Assembly: GCA_907164885.2 (NCBI GenBank)
Contig: OU015490.1
Coordinates: forward strand, 18,454,940 to 18,518,939
Reading direction: 5' to 3'
DNA: 64,000 bases
Source: Dolomedes plantarius
Lineage: Eukaryota > Arthropoda > Arachnida > Araneae > Dolomedidae
In this document: positions 30,594 through 42,296 of the stretch, piece after piece
Layout: each line of letters begins with the position of its first letter
Position numbering within the stretch: the stretch's first letter is position 1
Notes under the pieces: generated by a model
What the model was told of the DNA's origin: nothing
The model's database searches: none
The model's input: the letters and a program-made list of their open reading frames with translations, nothing else
Program-made: the position numbers and the translations under genes

Positions 30594-31886
30594 CTATAAT
30601 GCAATCGAACATTTCTCTTGTGTATGGGTACGGAGATGTCTTTTTAAATGACCCTGCGTAGAAAATCTTTTCTTGCATACAGTGCATGCGAAAGGTTTTT
30701 CGCCTGTATGGATGCGGAGATGTGTTTTCCAATGACAATGTTGAGAATACCTTTCATTACATACAGGGCATGCGAAAGGTTTCTCTCCTGTATGGGTGCG
30801 GAGATGTTTTATCAAAGTTCCTTGTTCAGAAAAACTTTTCTCACATTCAGTGCATCCGAAAGGTTTCTCTCCTGTATGGATACGGAGATGTCTTTTTAAA
30901 CGACCCTTTTCAGAAAATCTTTTGTCACATACAGTGCATGGGAAAGGTTTCTCTCCTGTATGGATACGGAGATGTGTTCTCAAAGTACCCTGTTCAGAAA
31001 ATCTTTTCTCACATACAGTGCATGAGAAAGGTTTCTCTCCGGTATGGGTACGGAGATGTGATTTTAAATAACCCTGTTCAGAAAACCTTTTCTCACATAC
31101 AGTGCATTCGAAAGGTTTTTCTCCTCTATGGGTGAAGAGATGTTTTATCAAAGTTCCCTGTGCAGAAAATCTTTTCTCACATTCAGTGCATGCGAAAGGT
31201 TTCTCTCCTGTATGGGTACGGAGATGTCTTTTTAAATGACCCTGCGTAGAAAATCTTCTGTCACATACAGAGCATGCGAAAGGTTTCTCTCCTGTATGGG
31301 TGCGGAGATGTCTTTTGAAATGACCCTGTTCAGAAAATTTTTTCTCGCATACAGTGCATTCGAAAGGTTTCTCTCCTGTATGGGTACGGAGATGTGTTTT
31401 TAAATTACCCTGTTCAGAAAACCTTCTCCCACATTCAGTGCATTCGAAAGGTTTTTCTCCTGTATGGGTGCGGAGATGTTTTCTCAAATTACCCTGTAGA
31501 GAAAATCTTTTTTCACATACAGTGCATGCGAAAGGTCTCTCTCCTGTATGGGTACGGAGATGTATTTTTAAAAGACTCTGTCTAAAAAACCTTTCACTAC
31601 ATACAGTGCAGGCGAAAGGTTTTTCTGTATGGTCACAAAGAAGATTATCAGTAATGTGGTACGAATGCTGCGTATGTAAGGCGGTCAACTGTGAAAATGT
31701 TCCTTCACATAAATTACATTTGAATATTTCTTCTTTGCGAGAGGCTTTTGCTTCATTTGGAATAATTGTACATGTGTCACAGGGAGTGCTTTCATCTTCG
31801 GTTTCAGTAGGATTCTGTTTGCAGATATGGCTTTTAATGGGAGGTCCTTCCACACTGGAAAAACATGACATTTGCTCTTCTGACAT
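30594..31886 (-). CDS. C2H2 zinc-finger protein, 12 fingers
   Basis: An intact 430-aa frame starts [16 protein letters not shown] and ends EKCSIAL. Residues 1-90 hold no named domain, only a degenerate finger (CNLCEGTF). From residue 93 there are 12 canonical C-x2-C-x12-H-x3-H fingers at a 28-residue period with TGEKPF linkers (TGERPF after finger 1, RGEKPF after finger 6). Helix residues at -1/3/6 differ between fingers (L-N-K, E-N-T, E-H-R, T-H-R, A-T-K, E-Y-S, E-T-T, E-R-R, E-T-K, Q-H-T, T-H-R from finger 2 on), while QG at +1/+2 is nearly invariant. Such proteins are nuclear, sequence-specific DNA binders. The array is homogeneous, indicating recent tandem expansion. No KRAB, ZAD or BTB domain is seen. 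It is the best-preserved long frame in the window. Confidence 0.88.
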   Translation of the reverse strand: MSEEQMSCFSSVEGPPIKSHICKQNPTETEDESTPCDTCTIIPNEAKASRKEEIFKCNLCEGTFSQLTALHTQHSYHITDNLLCDHTEKPFACTVCSERFFRQSLLKIHLRTHTGERPFACTVCEKRFSLQGNLRKHLRTHTGEKPFECTECGRRFSEQGNLKTHLRTHTGEKPFECTVCEKKFSEQGHFKRHLRTHTGEKPFACSVCDRRFSTQGHLKRHLRTHTGEKPFACTECEKRFSAQGTLIKHLFTHRGEKPFECTVCEKRFSEQGYLKSHLRTHTGEKPFSCTVCEKRFSEQGTLRTHLRIHTGEKPFPCTVCDKRFSEKGRLKRHLRIHTGEKPFGCTECEKSFSEQGTLIKHLRTHTGEKPFACPVCNERYSQHCHWKTHLRIHTGEKPFACTVCKKRFSTQGHLKRHLRTHTQEKCSIAL

Positions 31887-32005
31887 GCCGATATTTCTTC
31901 AGACAATGATCAGAAAACTATAACTGCAAACAATCCACTGAATTTCTAAATTTGTGGACACCACAGAGAATTTTAGTTTTCAATTTAACAATCTGTACCG
32001 AGCAC
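31887..32005 (-). other. 5'UTR part of the zinc-finger exon with splice acceptor
   Basis: On the minus strand TTTCTTTCTCTTCTCTTTGCAG lies directly upstream of 32005, a strong acceptor. The following 119 bases lead to the ATG without another start. This suggests at least one upstream 5'UTR exon beyond 32006. Confidence 0.55.
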
Positions 32006-32788
32006 CTGCAAAGAGAAGAGAAAGAAATTGCATGAGATATGTCAACACTATACCATCCCGCTTGTTTCGTATTTTTCTCGTGAAATTAATAGCAAAATAT
32101 AAAAGTTTGTGTTAGGAAATGATATACATAAACTTAGTTGTTGTTTTTTCCCTTTATATTCATTTTAGTTGTCGGAAATTCAAAATAATTTTATCACTAA
32201 TTATTACGTTTAATGCTCCGAGAAATTCCTGAGATAAACAACTGACTGAAAATCTCGGTTACCATCAGATTAAAAAATCCATAAATCTAATAAAATATAC
32301 AAATTTATTACAGGAAATAAAGAAAATGTGCCTTATGGATTTCTTTAGGCATATATGTTAGGACTGCAGTTTGGCGGCTACAAATATTTTTCACTACACG
32401 TTTTCTCCACTTTTTAATCGGAATGTTGCGTATATAATACATTAGAACTGACAATAGTATAAATTCTTCCAATTTTTTTCCCGTTCATCCACTGTACAAT
32501 AGTGTTTTTATGTGATTCTTAAAATAATCTGAATCAAACATTTCAAAACTGTTATCAATGGACCCCTTGTAGTCAATGAGATAGAAATCAGGAATTCACG
32601 ACGATAAAGTGAATTTCTGGTGATAAGGTTTTTTTCAGAGAAAAACCTTTTAAATAGTTTTACGAAATTATAAACACGTAATAAAAATTCTCAACAAAAA
32701 AAATCTCCACAACTATCATGCAATGCTCCTTAATAAATAGTAGTAAAAACAGTTTATAACGCACGCTATAAAACTTCCAAGACTCAAA
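32006..32788. other. AT-rich sequence upstream of the zinc-finger exon
   Basis: Probably intron or promoter of the zinc-finger gene; no distinct signal recognised. Confidence 0.35.
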
Positions 32789-33060
32789 TGTAGATATCGC
32801 CACCATACGGCTTCCATCGTACTGTCAGTTATTTAACCAGAGAGAGTTTGGATTATGTGAGAGTGGAGACCTCATGGTCTGATGCCCAATTTTGGACTAT
32901 GTCAGGTTAACTTACTTGATTTTCTCTAAATGTTTTTCAATTGTTTTGTACTGTGTAAATTAATACGTCCCTTTAATTGCGATTTCTAGAGTAATTAAGC
33001 ATGTTCTAAACTTTACCCTTGATTACTTCTGGTTTAACACTAGTAATTACATTAATGACA
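32789..33060 (+). repeat. Gypsy 5' LTR
   Basis: TGTAGATATCGCCACCATAC to ATTACATTAATGACA. It shares long blocks with the right LTR (GATGCCCAATTTTGGA, TCAGGTTAACTTACTT, TTTTGTACTGTGTAA). Confidence 0.82.
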
Positions 33061-33751
33061 GTTCCAAATTGTCCTCCCCCCCCCAACGTTTGGCCCGTGA
33101 CCCTATGATCCTTGAATATTAATGAGAAAACTTAAACGTTTCGACTGCTCTTGAATGTTTTCTCTTTCTTTTATTTTCCATTTATATGTATGATCTGTGC
33201 CTTATGAAAAAGGGAAAGAAGAATTTAATCTGAGGATAGATTACTTGTTTTATTGCCAGTGTATTCGTTCTTTTTAAATTACCTACTTTTCAATGTGTCA
33301 ATTGGAAATTTGAACAATGGTTGATCAAATTGCAACAGCATTACAAACTTAATTCGTGTTGTTAAATGTACACATAGTTTCTGATGGAAAATAACTTTAA
33401 TCATTTCTAGTAAGTGTAAACAAGTTTACAATATTTATAACTTCAAAGTGAATGAAATAATTAATGAATAATAAAAAATAACTAATGAAATAATAATGAA
33501 ACAATAAATAAATAACTAATTAAACATATTCTAATATCATTTATCGGTGCTTTTATCTTTATCAATCAGTGTTATTTAAGGAAGAATTTTTCATTTGTGC
33601 ATTTTATATTTAAACATATTTGAATATCAGTTGAAGTGCTATTGAGTTCAACAAATTAATATTAATTGTGGGAATTTTTGTTCCCCCTGACATTTGTAAA
33701 TTGCTTTTTGATTACAAGATTTCGTATCAACTGCTGATACTGTTATTAATA

Positions 33752-34063
33752 GTGTTTCAAGATAATAGAATTAACAGTTTTGAGTGAACTTTTAAAACTT
33801 ATGAGGGCAAGTAAGACAAAATATTTCTGGTACTTTTGAAATTAATTTTTTTACCTTTATAAAATTACGTTTGAAATAGACTAAACACAAGAAAAGGGCA
33901 TTTTCTTGTGTTTCAAGATAATAGAATTAACAGTTTTGAGTGAACTTTTAAAACTTATGAGGGCAAGTAAGACAAAATATTTCTGGTACTTTTGAAATTA
34001 ATTTTTTTACCTTTATAAAATTACGTTTGAAATAGACTAAACACAAGAAAAGGGCATTTTGGG
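33752..34063 (+). repeat. Exact-looking 156-base tandem duplication upstream of Gag
   Basis: GTGTTTCAAGATAATAGAAT ... AAGAAAAGGGCATTTT occurs twice in direct tandem (33752-33907, 33908-34063) with no difference that I can see. It lies in the Gypsy leader between LTR and Gag. The stretch 33061-33751 before it is AT-rich leader with a C-run at 33078-33085 and no frame. Confidence 0.88.
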
Positions 34064-34092
34064 GAAGATCCAGAAAAGATGATTTGAGGATT

Positions 34093-35737
34093 ATGGCCGC
34101 AGAATTCGGACTGGCTCCATCGGATAATCTCAAAATGATCGATCTAAAGGATCTCAAAACCAAGAGTGACAAGTATGATGAGGACTTCGTCAAGGATATG
34201 CTCAGCGTCAATGTGGAAGAACGTATAACAGCAGAAAAACAAAAAGCTGCGGAATTGGGAGACAAACAGAAAGCTGTGGAGGTGGACCAGCAACGAGAAA
34301 GGGATTTGGAATTGGAAAATTGAAAATTCAACTTCAAATGAAGAAACTGCCACAAAATCCTCTTGTAAGCCAACAGCTAGAAAACCCGAAGTTTCAGCTA
34401 AATAGAATTAGTCCGAAGTTGGACTTGAAGGAAGACGAAATTGGTCTATACCTGACTATTTTTGAACGTCAAGTGAAGCTCATGAACATCCCTGAAAGAA
34501 CTTGGACAGCGTACCCGACTGGCTCATTGCTACCTGATATAGCTCAACTCATCGCAAGAGAGGATGAAGATGATGCTCAAAACTATGAAAAGATAAAAGA
34601 AATGCTTCTCAAAAGATTTCGAGTTACGGGTTTAGGCAGTATTTTTCCCAACAGAGGAAAAATCAGGATTCGACGTGGCCAGACTTCTCTTTCGAATTGA
34701 ATTTTTATCTCGAAGGTTGGATCAAAGAATTAAAGATTACCACTTTTGATCAGCTTAAAAGCCTAATGATCGCTGATCAGATAAAAAGAAAAATTCCAGC
34801 AAATATCAAGGAACACTTCCTGGATATTTGGGCGGATTTGAACGATCCTTTGGAACTGGCGGAGAAACTGGACGCATACGACCGCCTACGGCCTGGAATG
34901 AAAAAAAATCCAAATCAGACTTTCAAGAAGAAAGAATTCAGGAAACCCTTTCTAAAAAAGAAAAGTCAACCCGTTGGAAGATCCCATGATGACCTCCCAC
35001 CAGGACCTTCTAGAACAGAACCTAGAATCCCAAATTCCAGACCTGGACGAAGAAAGCCCATCCCGTGTTACGGATGCGGGACTCCTGGAGTCATCAAGTG
35101 TCCTACATACACGAGGGCTAATGAAGTGGAAACATCAGTGAACTGCATGACGTTATTCAACTTGGATTCAAACTCGTATCTCTCAAGTTTGATTATCCTC
35201 AAAATATTTGGAGAAAAGATCGCTGTCTGTGCTGATACCGATGCTTCCCATACCATCGCAGGTGAAAAGCTGTTTAAATTCCTACAAGGACACAACTTTA
35301 TGAACAAAAGAATTTCATTTATGATGGCTGATGGAATTCGACAGACCATCACTGCTCTGAGTACTGTCGTCAACCTGTACATTGAAAGCAGAGTTATCCA
35401 AACAGAATTTCTAGTATTGCCTGAAGCAAAAGAAAGTAAGACTCTGTTAGGAATGGATTTTCTCAATGCAACTGGAATCGTCCTTGATGTCCAAGGTGGA
35501 AAATGGCCTTTTTCCGAAAATCCTCAAAAACAGTACAAGTTCTTCAAGAAGACCGAAGATATAACCATGAGAGCATTCGAACTTCGAGAAGATGAGGGTA
35601 AACACCTATTTCCAGAACATACAAAACTTAACACACTCCTGGACAAAAATGAGACATGTTTCCAACCAGGGGGATCGCCGACACCGCTTATTGATCACCG
35701 TATCGACACAGTTCATCAAACACCCCCCCTCCCCTAG
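34093..35737 (+). pseudogene. Gypsy gag-protease, frameshifted
   Basis: ATG at 34093 starts MAAEFGLAPSDNLKMIDLKD, rich in Lys/Glu, to a stop at 34321. The frame then shifts into LKEDEIGLYLTIFERQVKLM (34320-34700) and again into the frame 34697-35737. The last part has a CCHC-like relic (CYGCGTPGVIKCP lacks the full knuckle) and the protease motif ADTDASHTIAGEKL, where DTGA is usual, followed by LLGMDFL. The three pieces do not form one reading frame. Confidence 0.8.
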
Positions 35738-35757
35738 TAGCAACGTCACACTATAGG

Positions 35758-36627
35758 ATGAATCCTACAAGGAAAGAGATTTTGAAGGAACAGATTGAAG
35801 AACTGCTGAAGCAGAATATAATCGAAGAGTGCGAGTCCCCCTACGCTGTACCTGTGACACTTGTTCCTAAGCCAAATGGGAAAGTACGCCTCTGTGTCCA
35901 CTACAGGAAGTTGATCTCTGTAACGAAAGTGGATACCTACCCCTTACCACGAATGGATGATCTACTGAATGAAGCAACACCGACATCCTACATGTCAACA
36001 ATTGATTTGCAATCGGGCTATCATCAGGTAAAGGTTGCTGATGTTGACCAGAACAAAACTGCCCTTATTTGTCGTTATAGAACTTACCATTACTTACGTA
36101 TGCCCTTCGGCCTACGAAATGCTCCTGCCACCTTTCAAAGATTAATTGAAAAATTTCAAAGTGGCCCGAGATGTTTTCGCACTGTCTTACCTAGATGACA
36201 TCATAGTCCCCTCAGAAAATTTTGACAAACATCTGGAAGATCTGGAAAAAGTGTTTCGAAAGACTGTGTATCTTTCAGAAAATTTTGACAAACATCTGGA
36301 AGATCTGGAAAAAGTGTTTCGAAAGACTGTGTATCTTCAAACTTCCTGCAAATAGATAAATGTCGCTTTGCCTGTGACCGTGTGAAATATCTGGGATTCT
36401 GGATAACGAAAGATGGAATTGAAGCTGACCAGGAGAAAATCTCTTCTATTCAAAAAATGTCAGTCCCTATTAATATGAAAGAAGTCCAATCTTTACTACA
36501 AACCTGCTCTTGGATTCCTCGATATGTCCCCACCTTTGCTGACATAGCACACCCACTTGATAACCTCACTAGAAGAAAGTGCATTAGCACTGGGGTCGTG
36601 AGCAACAAGAATCCTTTGAGACCTTGA
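35758..36627 (+). pseudogene. Gypsy reverse transcriptase, damaged
   Basis: Visible RT motifs in order: QNIIEECESPYAVPVTLVPK, GKVRLCVHYRKL, STIDLQSGYHQVKV, LRMPFGLRNAPATFQRLI and, after a frameshift near 36150, the catalytic YLDDIIV. A 21-codon segment after it is duplicated in frame (36213-36275 and 36276-36338). A stop follows at 36353, and the connection domain (KYLGFWITKDGIEADQEKI) is in another frame. Confidence 0.85.
36213..36338 (+). repeat. 63-base tandem duplication in the RT thumb
   Basis: Two adjacent copies of the segment encoding SENFDKHLEDLEKVFRKTVY, differing by no more than a base or two. It is in frame, so it adds 21 residues rather than breaking the frame. Confidence 0.9.
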
Positions 36628-36804
36628 GGATGCGCTTGATGATTTCTCCTATACTGAGGCAAGCTGACGGATCAAAGCCTTTCACCAACCGTACAGACGC
36701 AAGTTTTTATACCCTTGGAGCAGTCTTTCTCGAGGTATGAACATGTAATCGAATATGCAAGTCGTCTGTTGATTCCTGCAGAGCGAAACTACTCCATAAC
36801 CGAG

Positions 36805-39524
36805 CATGGCGGATCCAGCCGATTTTCAAGGGGGGGCTGTCTTCCACCCGGGGGGGAGGAAGGGGAGGTTATGGAATATCCCCTGCTCAGCGGAGGGATC
36901 GAGGAGCCTCCCCAAGAAATTTTTTTAAATATACAGTGCTTGAAAACTTCTTAGGCTATTTTAAGTGCCTCAAAAGCACCCTAAAATATTATTTTAAACC
37001 AAGAAATTTACATTCTCTCCCAATGTAACATGAAAACCATGGCATTTTATTCAAATACGATACATTTGGATTTTTATTTTAATTAATAAACATTTTGGTA
37101 CAGTTTTATAACATATTGATACATTTTTCATAATGTTATTGTTATGTAAATAATTTCAGACCTAATTAACTTAAATGTTACAAAATTGTCTCAAATCTTA
37201 AACTGTTGAGGACAAAGGATCATATCAGGCTATATTACGTAAAGACAGTATTTATAAATCTAACTCAACCTATTAAAAACTTTTAATATGTTATATTTAA
37301 TAAAGTAAAAAACATTGCTCCCTTTGTCCAAGCTGTGATAATTTATCATATAAAAGAAACTGATATTTGGACAATTTTATGTAGGTTTGAGGTGGCAAAA
37401 ACAAGTTTTGGCCTAAACAACAAAGTCCAATTTCCTTTCCTTCATTTTAGCAAACCTATCAACGACTTTTTTTGCATCAACTTTGTCCGCAATTCCTCTG
37501 TGAATGTTTAGCAGTGCTAATGCTACAAGTCTATCCTCTCTCATGGTTGTTCTCATCCAGTCCTTCAACCTTCGAAGGGTTGAAAAGGACCTCTCGGCAG
37601 TAGCTTTGCTAACCGGCAGAGTTGCAAAAATCTTCATCAATTCGTGTATTGCAGGATAAACCTCCTTGTCACACTTGATGAGAGTTTCAATGCCTGTTTC
37701 TGGAATTTCTTATTTTTTTGTGTTTGGTTGCTGATTTAACCATTTGTTTTGCCACAGGGCAACTTCATTGCTAAAAACAGCTCCACTATGACTTGAAATG
37801 TTCCCCATAGCAAACTGAAATCTAGAAAACAAGACCTTAGCTGATTCTCTTAGGTTTGTTGGGGACATTTTAACAACCGAAGTGGGTATCATGGTTGATA
37901 GTTCAAGGAGTTTCATAATGTCATCGGGGAATCTATCTTTGATATCTTGAAGTATCCTGTCTAATATAGGAATGTAAATTGTTACTCTGCAGAATTCCTC
38001 AAGCTCGACAATGTTGGGTTTGGTTTTTTTGCCTTTGAGCAATACGAGGCAAAGACACCTCCGTACCCATATCTTCAGCTAAACCTGTTGCTACAAGATA
38101 TACATCATGGAAAAACTCTTCACACTTTGATCTTCTCTGTTCCAAGGTAGAACAAGTAGATTGAAGAGCTTCACTGGCTTCTTTTTGGTCAATGCTCTTT
38201 TTTGGAATAGCCGGCTAAGAGGAAGAGTGATAGCGAATATGTCTGCTAGAGACGCTATGGAAACTATGAAAGAACTAGTGCTTATATTATTTAAAAGAGA
38301 CAGTGCTTTGGTAGCTGCTTCGGTTTCTTTCCAAGTACTTACAACTTCAAGCACTTCATGAATTTTTGGAAGGTTTGAACAAAACAAATTAATACTATCG
38401 TGGCGTTCCACCCATCTTGTTTAGCAGAGCCCTATAAGCTGTCTGCCTAATTTTTGTTTTAAGACAGAGTTTCTCTTTGGGCTTGCTGTAAAAAAAGGAA
38501 TAACTGTTTTTATGGTGTCGACTGCACTTCTAATCTCTTGAATCTTAGAGGCCTTTTTCAGTGTCAAATTCAAAGCATGGTTTAAGCACGGGCAATGGGT
38601 GGCTTTGATACCACAATGTTTCACAGCATTTACTGCTCCCTTTACCTCAGACACCATACTACTACATCCATCAGTGGCTATTCCTACACAGTTTTCTGGG
38701 TCAAAATTATTTTTTTAATTAATCCAAGCAAAGTACTTCCTATCACTTCACTAGTCAAGGAGGGTTCACTTAAATAAGTTAAGTCTTCTTCTTGTGCAAA
38801 AGCTTCAACGGGTTTTCTGGAATCCACAAATTCCAGGAAATCTTCATAAACATTTCCTTCGTAGCAGTAGCGTGTGGAAAATGTCAGTTGTGAATCATGA
38901 GCAGCATCTGTTGTTTCATCAAATAATATGCTATAGTATTTTGCAGCTGTGAATCTTTCCAGTATGACACAAGTATGTCCAGTATGACACAGTTCGGACT
39001 TCAGTTCCGCAACGGTTGATTAATTCATTTTGAATCATTTTACTAGAGTACATTGCATTAGAGCATGCTGACTGGAGGTGTTTGCTGAGATTCTCATCTC
39101 CTGATTCGATACGAAATCGCACCAGTTCTCTGAAATTTCCTTCGTTTTGGGTTTGAATTTCCTTTATTACGCGACCCGTTATTCAATAACCACAAGTCAA
39201 CACACACTGAACCTCTCTTTGTGTCACTCACGCTGTGCGACGGCAGGGAAAGGGATCTGGGCGCGACTGGTGATGGGGCGAGGCGATCGCGTATCTATTT
39301 TTGTACACTAGACTCGACCTTCAAACGAAATGCACTGCACTGTCACACTTCTAACCGACAAGCTCGTTTAAACTTAACGTTTCTTTCCCCAAAACATGGC
39401 ACTAGCGCTACAAATTATATGTTACTTTATTTCTTTTCTTCTTTAAATTTTGAGTTCTTTCTCTAAATTTACAAACATGACCTAAAGGGGGGGGCTGCAG
39501 CCCCCTCCCCTGGATCCGCCCCTG
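36805..39524 (-). mobile_element. hAT transposon inserted in Gypsy RNase H
   Basis: TAACCGAG is repeated exactly at 36797-36804 and 39525-39532, the 8-bp duplication typical of hAT. Termini are CATGGCGGATCCAG and, inverted, CAGGGGCGGATCCAG. G-rich runs adjoin both ends. The minus strand carries a hAT transposase relic. The split Gypsy sequence resumes exactly after the duplication. Confidence 0.92.
37413..39160 (-). pseudogene. hAT transposase (DUF4371/ZMYM-like), broken
   Basis: On the minus strand: FRELVRFRIESGDENLSKHL, NELINRCG, then the core VGIATDGCSSMVSEVKGAVN and CPCLNHALNLTLKKASK. Middle segments lie at 38411-38091 and 38042-37710. The C-terminal dimerisation block is KIFATLPVSKATAERSFSTL with RRLKDWMR, ending DFVV. 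This order matches hAT transposases related to ZMYM/THAP0-like proteins. At least four frame breaks are present and the N-terminal zinc finger is missing. The stretch 39161-39480 is likely its promoter side. Confidence 0.85.
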
Positions 39525-39532
39525 TAACCGAG

Positions 39533-41100
39533 TGGGAAGCCTTGGAGGTAGTATGGGCCTTAGAGAAGTTTCTCGGTTACGTAGAAAATCAACAAATCTT
39601 CATCGCATCAGATCGTCCACCTCTTAAATGGCTATTAAGTATAAAGTTACCGTCTGGCAAGATGGGTTTTGAAAATTCAGTCCTTCAACTTGAAGATTGA
39701 TTATACCCCAGGGAAAGCCAATGTAGTAGCTGACATGCTGTCAAGACCGTCGAACACTGAAGGCGCTACCTCTGATGTGTGTGCCATCACTGTGGACATG
39801 TCATCCAGTGATATTCGAAAAGGACAGCTGGAGGACGAAGTGAAGAAAATCATCGACTGCTTTGAGAGCATGGACAAGGCGGAAAACTTTGCCAACTACA
39901 CCAGTCGTGGATACTTAATGAACCAAGGTATCGTGTATAGATATTCACCAAAGAATGAAGAAGCTCAACACGTAGTTCCTACACAAGAGCGAGAAAGAAT
40001 CATTCAAGAGTACTACGATGTCCCGACAGCTGGTAATTATGTCGTAGAGAACACATGCAAGAAGATTGTATCCAGATACTACTTTCCAGATATGAAAAAC
40101 TTCATTTCAGAGTACATCAAGACTTGTCCTGAATGCAATCTTTTATAACGATTACATTCAGGACAAGTCTGCCAACAACCCAAAAACCAGCAGGACTCTT
40201 GAGAACACCCGCTTATGCACAAAGGTTTGAAACGTTGGCCATTGGTCCTTTTGGCCCTCTTCCGGAAACATCCACCGGCAAGAAGTGGATCTTTATTGTA
40301 GAAGATACAAGCACTAAATGGGTAGAACTATTTGCTCTTGCTGCAGCAAACTGTGCCAAAATACTCATCGAAGTATTCCTACAATATGGTCTTTCGCGAA
40401 GACTAATAAGTGACAACGGGCCACAGTTCGTAAGTGCTGTCATGCTATTGACGTGGGACTTACTAGAGATTACGGAAGATCTCATCCCCGTCTACCACCC
40501 GCAAGCCAACCCATCGGAACGTAAAAATCGTGACTTGTCGACTAGCAATTCCAGTGGTGGAAGAACATGCGGCTTGGGAAGACAAATTATCTCTAATTCG
40601 TTTCGCAATGAATACTTCAGTGTGTGACACCACCGGTCACACGGCTAGCTACTTACAATTTCGAAGACAGTTGAGAACGTCAGAAGATATCAGGCATGAT
40701 ATTCGACTAGTGATCGACAATGATAACTTCGTACCCTAAATCACCCCATATCTCAAGAGGTTTGCCAATTCAATCTTGGAAGTCAAACATAGAGTTGAAC
40801 AGAAACAGGACCGTCAGAAGGGAAACTTCGACCGACGAAGAAAACAAAAATACTTCAAACCTGGCGACAAAGTTTGGGTGACCATTCATCCCATAAGTCG
40901 GAACAACAGAGGCAAAAAATTCATGCCAAAGAGTCCTTACCTCATTCTCACCTTGAGATCACCAACAACATATATGATTGCCGGCCAGACAGAGACCCAT
41001 TCCTTGGAACTTATCATATTTCTGCCCTAAAGGACTATCATGAGCCTGAAGTAGAGAGAGACACTGGACCTGTGGCTCCTCTAATGAAAAGAGGACGTCC
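39533..41100 (+). pseudogene. Gypsy RNase H-integrase, damaged
   Basis: It continues the interrupted RNase H (WEALEVVWALEKFLGY, FIASDRPPLKWLL) with a frameshift near 39665 into FNLKIDYTPGKANVVADMLS. The integrase H2C2 finger relic (TCKKIVSRYYFPDMK, KTCPECN) stops at 40146. The core reappears in another frame (IFIVEDTSTKWVELFAL, LISDNGPQFVS, VYHPQANPSERKNRD) with D, D and E visible. A C-terminal chromo-like tail region (KPGDKVWVTIHPISR) lies at 40776-41030. Confidence 0.85.
40120..40170. repeat. Short perfect hairpin in the integrase region
   Basis: AGACTTGTCCTGAATG and CATTCAGGACAAGTCT are perfect 16-base arms around a 19-base loop. The stop that ends the zinc-finger frame is in the loop, so the hairpin may mark a templated inversion that broke the gene. 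Confidence 0.85.
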
Positions 41101-41189
41101 CAAAAATTACCTTCTGGTTCCGAGCAGGGATGGCATCAGAACCAGAGGGGAAGTCTGTAACGCATGCCATAATACTTTCAAGCGTAAAA

Positions 41190-41539
41190 TGTAGATGTCG
41201 CCACCATAGGAATAGACCGAGTGCAAACTTACATCGTACTGTCATTTATTTAAGCAGAGAGAGAGTTTGGATTTTGTCAAGAATGGAGACCTCCGGTCTG
41301 ATGCCCAATTTTGGATTGTCAGGTTAACTTACTTCTTTTTCTCTAAATGTTTTTCACTTGTTTTGTACTGTGTAATGTAATCCGTCCCTTGTAACTGTGA
41401 TTTCTAGAATAATTAAACATGTTCTAAACTTACCCCGAGTTTACAACATGTTTAATCTCGAGTTTAGAACATGACCCTTCTTTACCCCGAGATATTTTTG
41501 ATTACATTTGATTTAACACCAGCAAATACATTAATGACA
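41190..41539 (+). repeat. Gypsy 3' LTR
   Basis: TGTAGATGTCGCCACCATAG to ACATTAATGACA. It is longer than the 5' LTR because of extra sequence around 41431-41490, where CATGTTCTAAACT is repeated in inverted form (AGTTTAGAACATG). Confidence 0.8.
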
Positions 41540-42296
41540 GAACATTTAGTTACAGAACATTTACAACTCCTTTAAGCAGTTCTGTACATACATTAGTTAC
41601 AGAACTGCTTAAAGGAGTTTTACCCCTGTTATCTCCCGCACAATTTAATTTTGTAACTTTTTAAGACTCTCCGGGTTGTCAATAAAATATGCCAAATGAG
41701 GGTGTGACTTGAGACTCAACCAGTCAGATATTTATTTGACACAGCTTGGTATTATACGAGTAAAGAAACAGAATGTCACAGCCTTTAAGAAAAGATATAT
41801 ATATATATATATATACACGCCTCAGTAGAAAAATAATTACATAACATGTCTTTCCAATTAAAATTGCTGGAATTGAAAATTTAGAAATTTGAGCTCCTAG
41901 GCAAAAACTAACGCCATATTTACGTAAAGTATAAAGCCATATTCAGGGCATGAAATCCATATGAAATCAGCTCCAAATACCCCGGCACCAAAACCAGTGT
42001 CGCCATGGGTTATATATATATATAACCTGATTTCTGTCAGTAAAGACATGGGGTGAAGTAAAATTTCAAAGTCAACTAGTTCAAATGAATTTGTTCAAAA
42101 CTTCAGAGAACTTAAATATAAGAAAAGTGTAACGTAGCTAAGACACTACCATCATTAAACCTCACAGAGTTATTCCACACTATGGCACTGAATATAACAG
42201 CGTTGAAGGGTAAGAAAAATAAACGACAGACAACCGCCGAACAGTCTATATACTATCAAGTCATTATATATACAACGGCTACTTGCTCAGTTGCAG
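41540..42296. other. Unassigned sequence with hairpin and short microsatellites
   Basis: A 22-base perfect hairpin (AACTCCTTTAAGCAGTTCTG, then TA; partner at 41598-41619) starts at 41565. (TA)n occurs at 41795-41812 and 42009-42022. No gene recognised. Confidence 0.6.

Larger units (their letters stand above)
32789..41539 (+). mobile_element. Gypsy (Ty3/gypsy) LTR retrotransposon, defective, with hAT insertion
   Basis: Related LTRs lie at 32789-33060 and 41190-41539. Between them is the Gypsy order Gag, protease, RT, RNase H, integrase. It is broken by frameshifts, a 63-base duplication in RT and a 2.7 kb hAT insertion. No flanking target duplication is apparent. Confidence 0.88.

Noticed and set aside
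30648..31923. Plus-strand frames with repeated SPVWVRRC or LLYGYGDVF
   Set aside because: These are antisense shadows of the 84-base zinc-finger repeats on the minus strand.
32789..33060. Possible bacterial-type promoter or CRISPR-like repeats
   Set aside because: The window is eukaryotic; the repeats present are LTRs, MITEs and microsatellites, with no regular spacer array.
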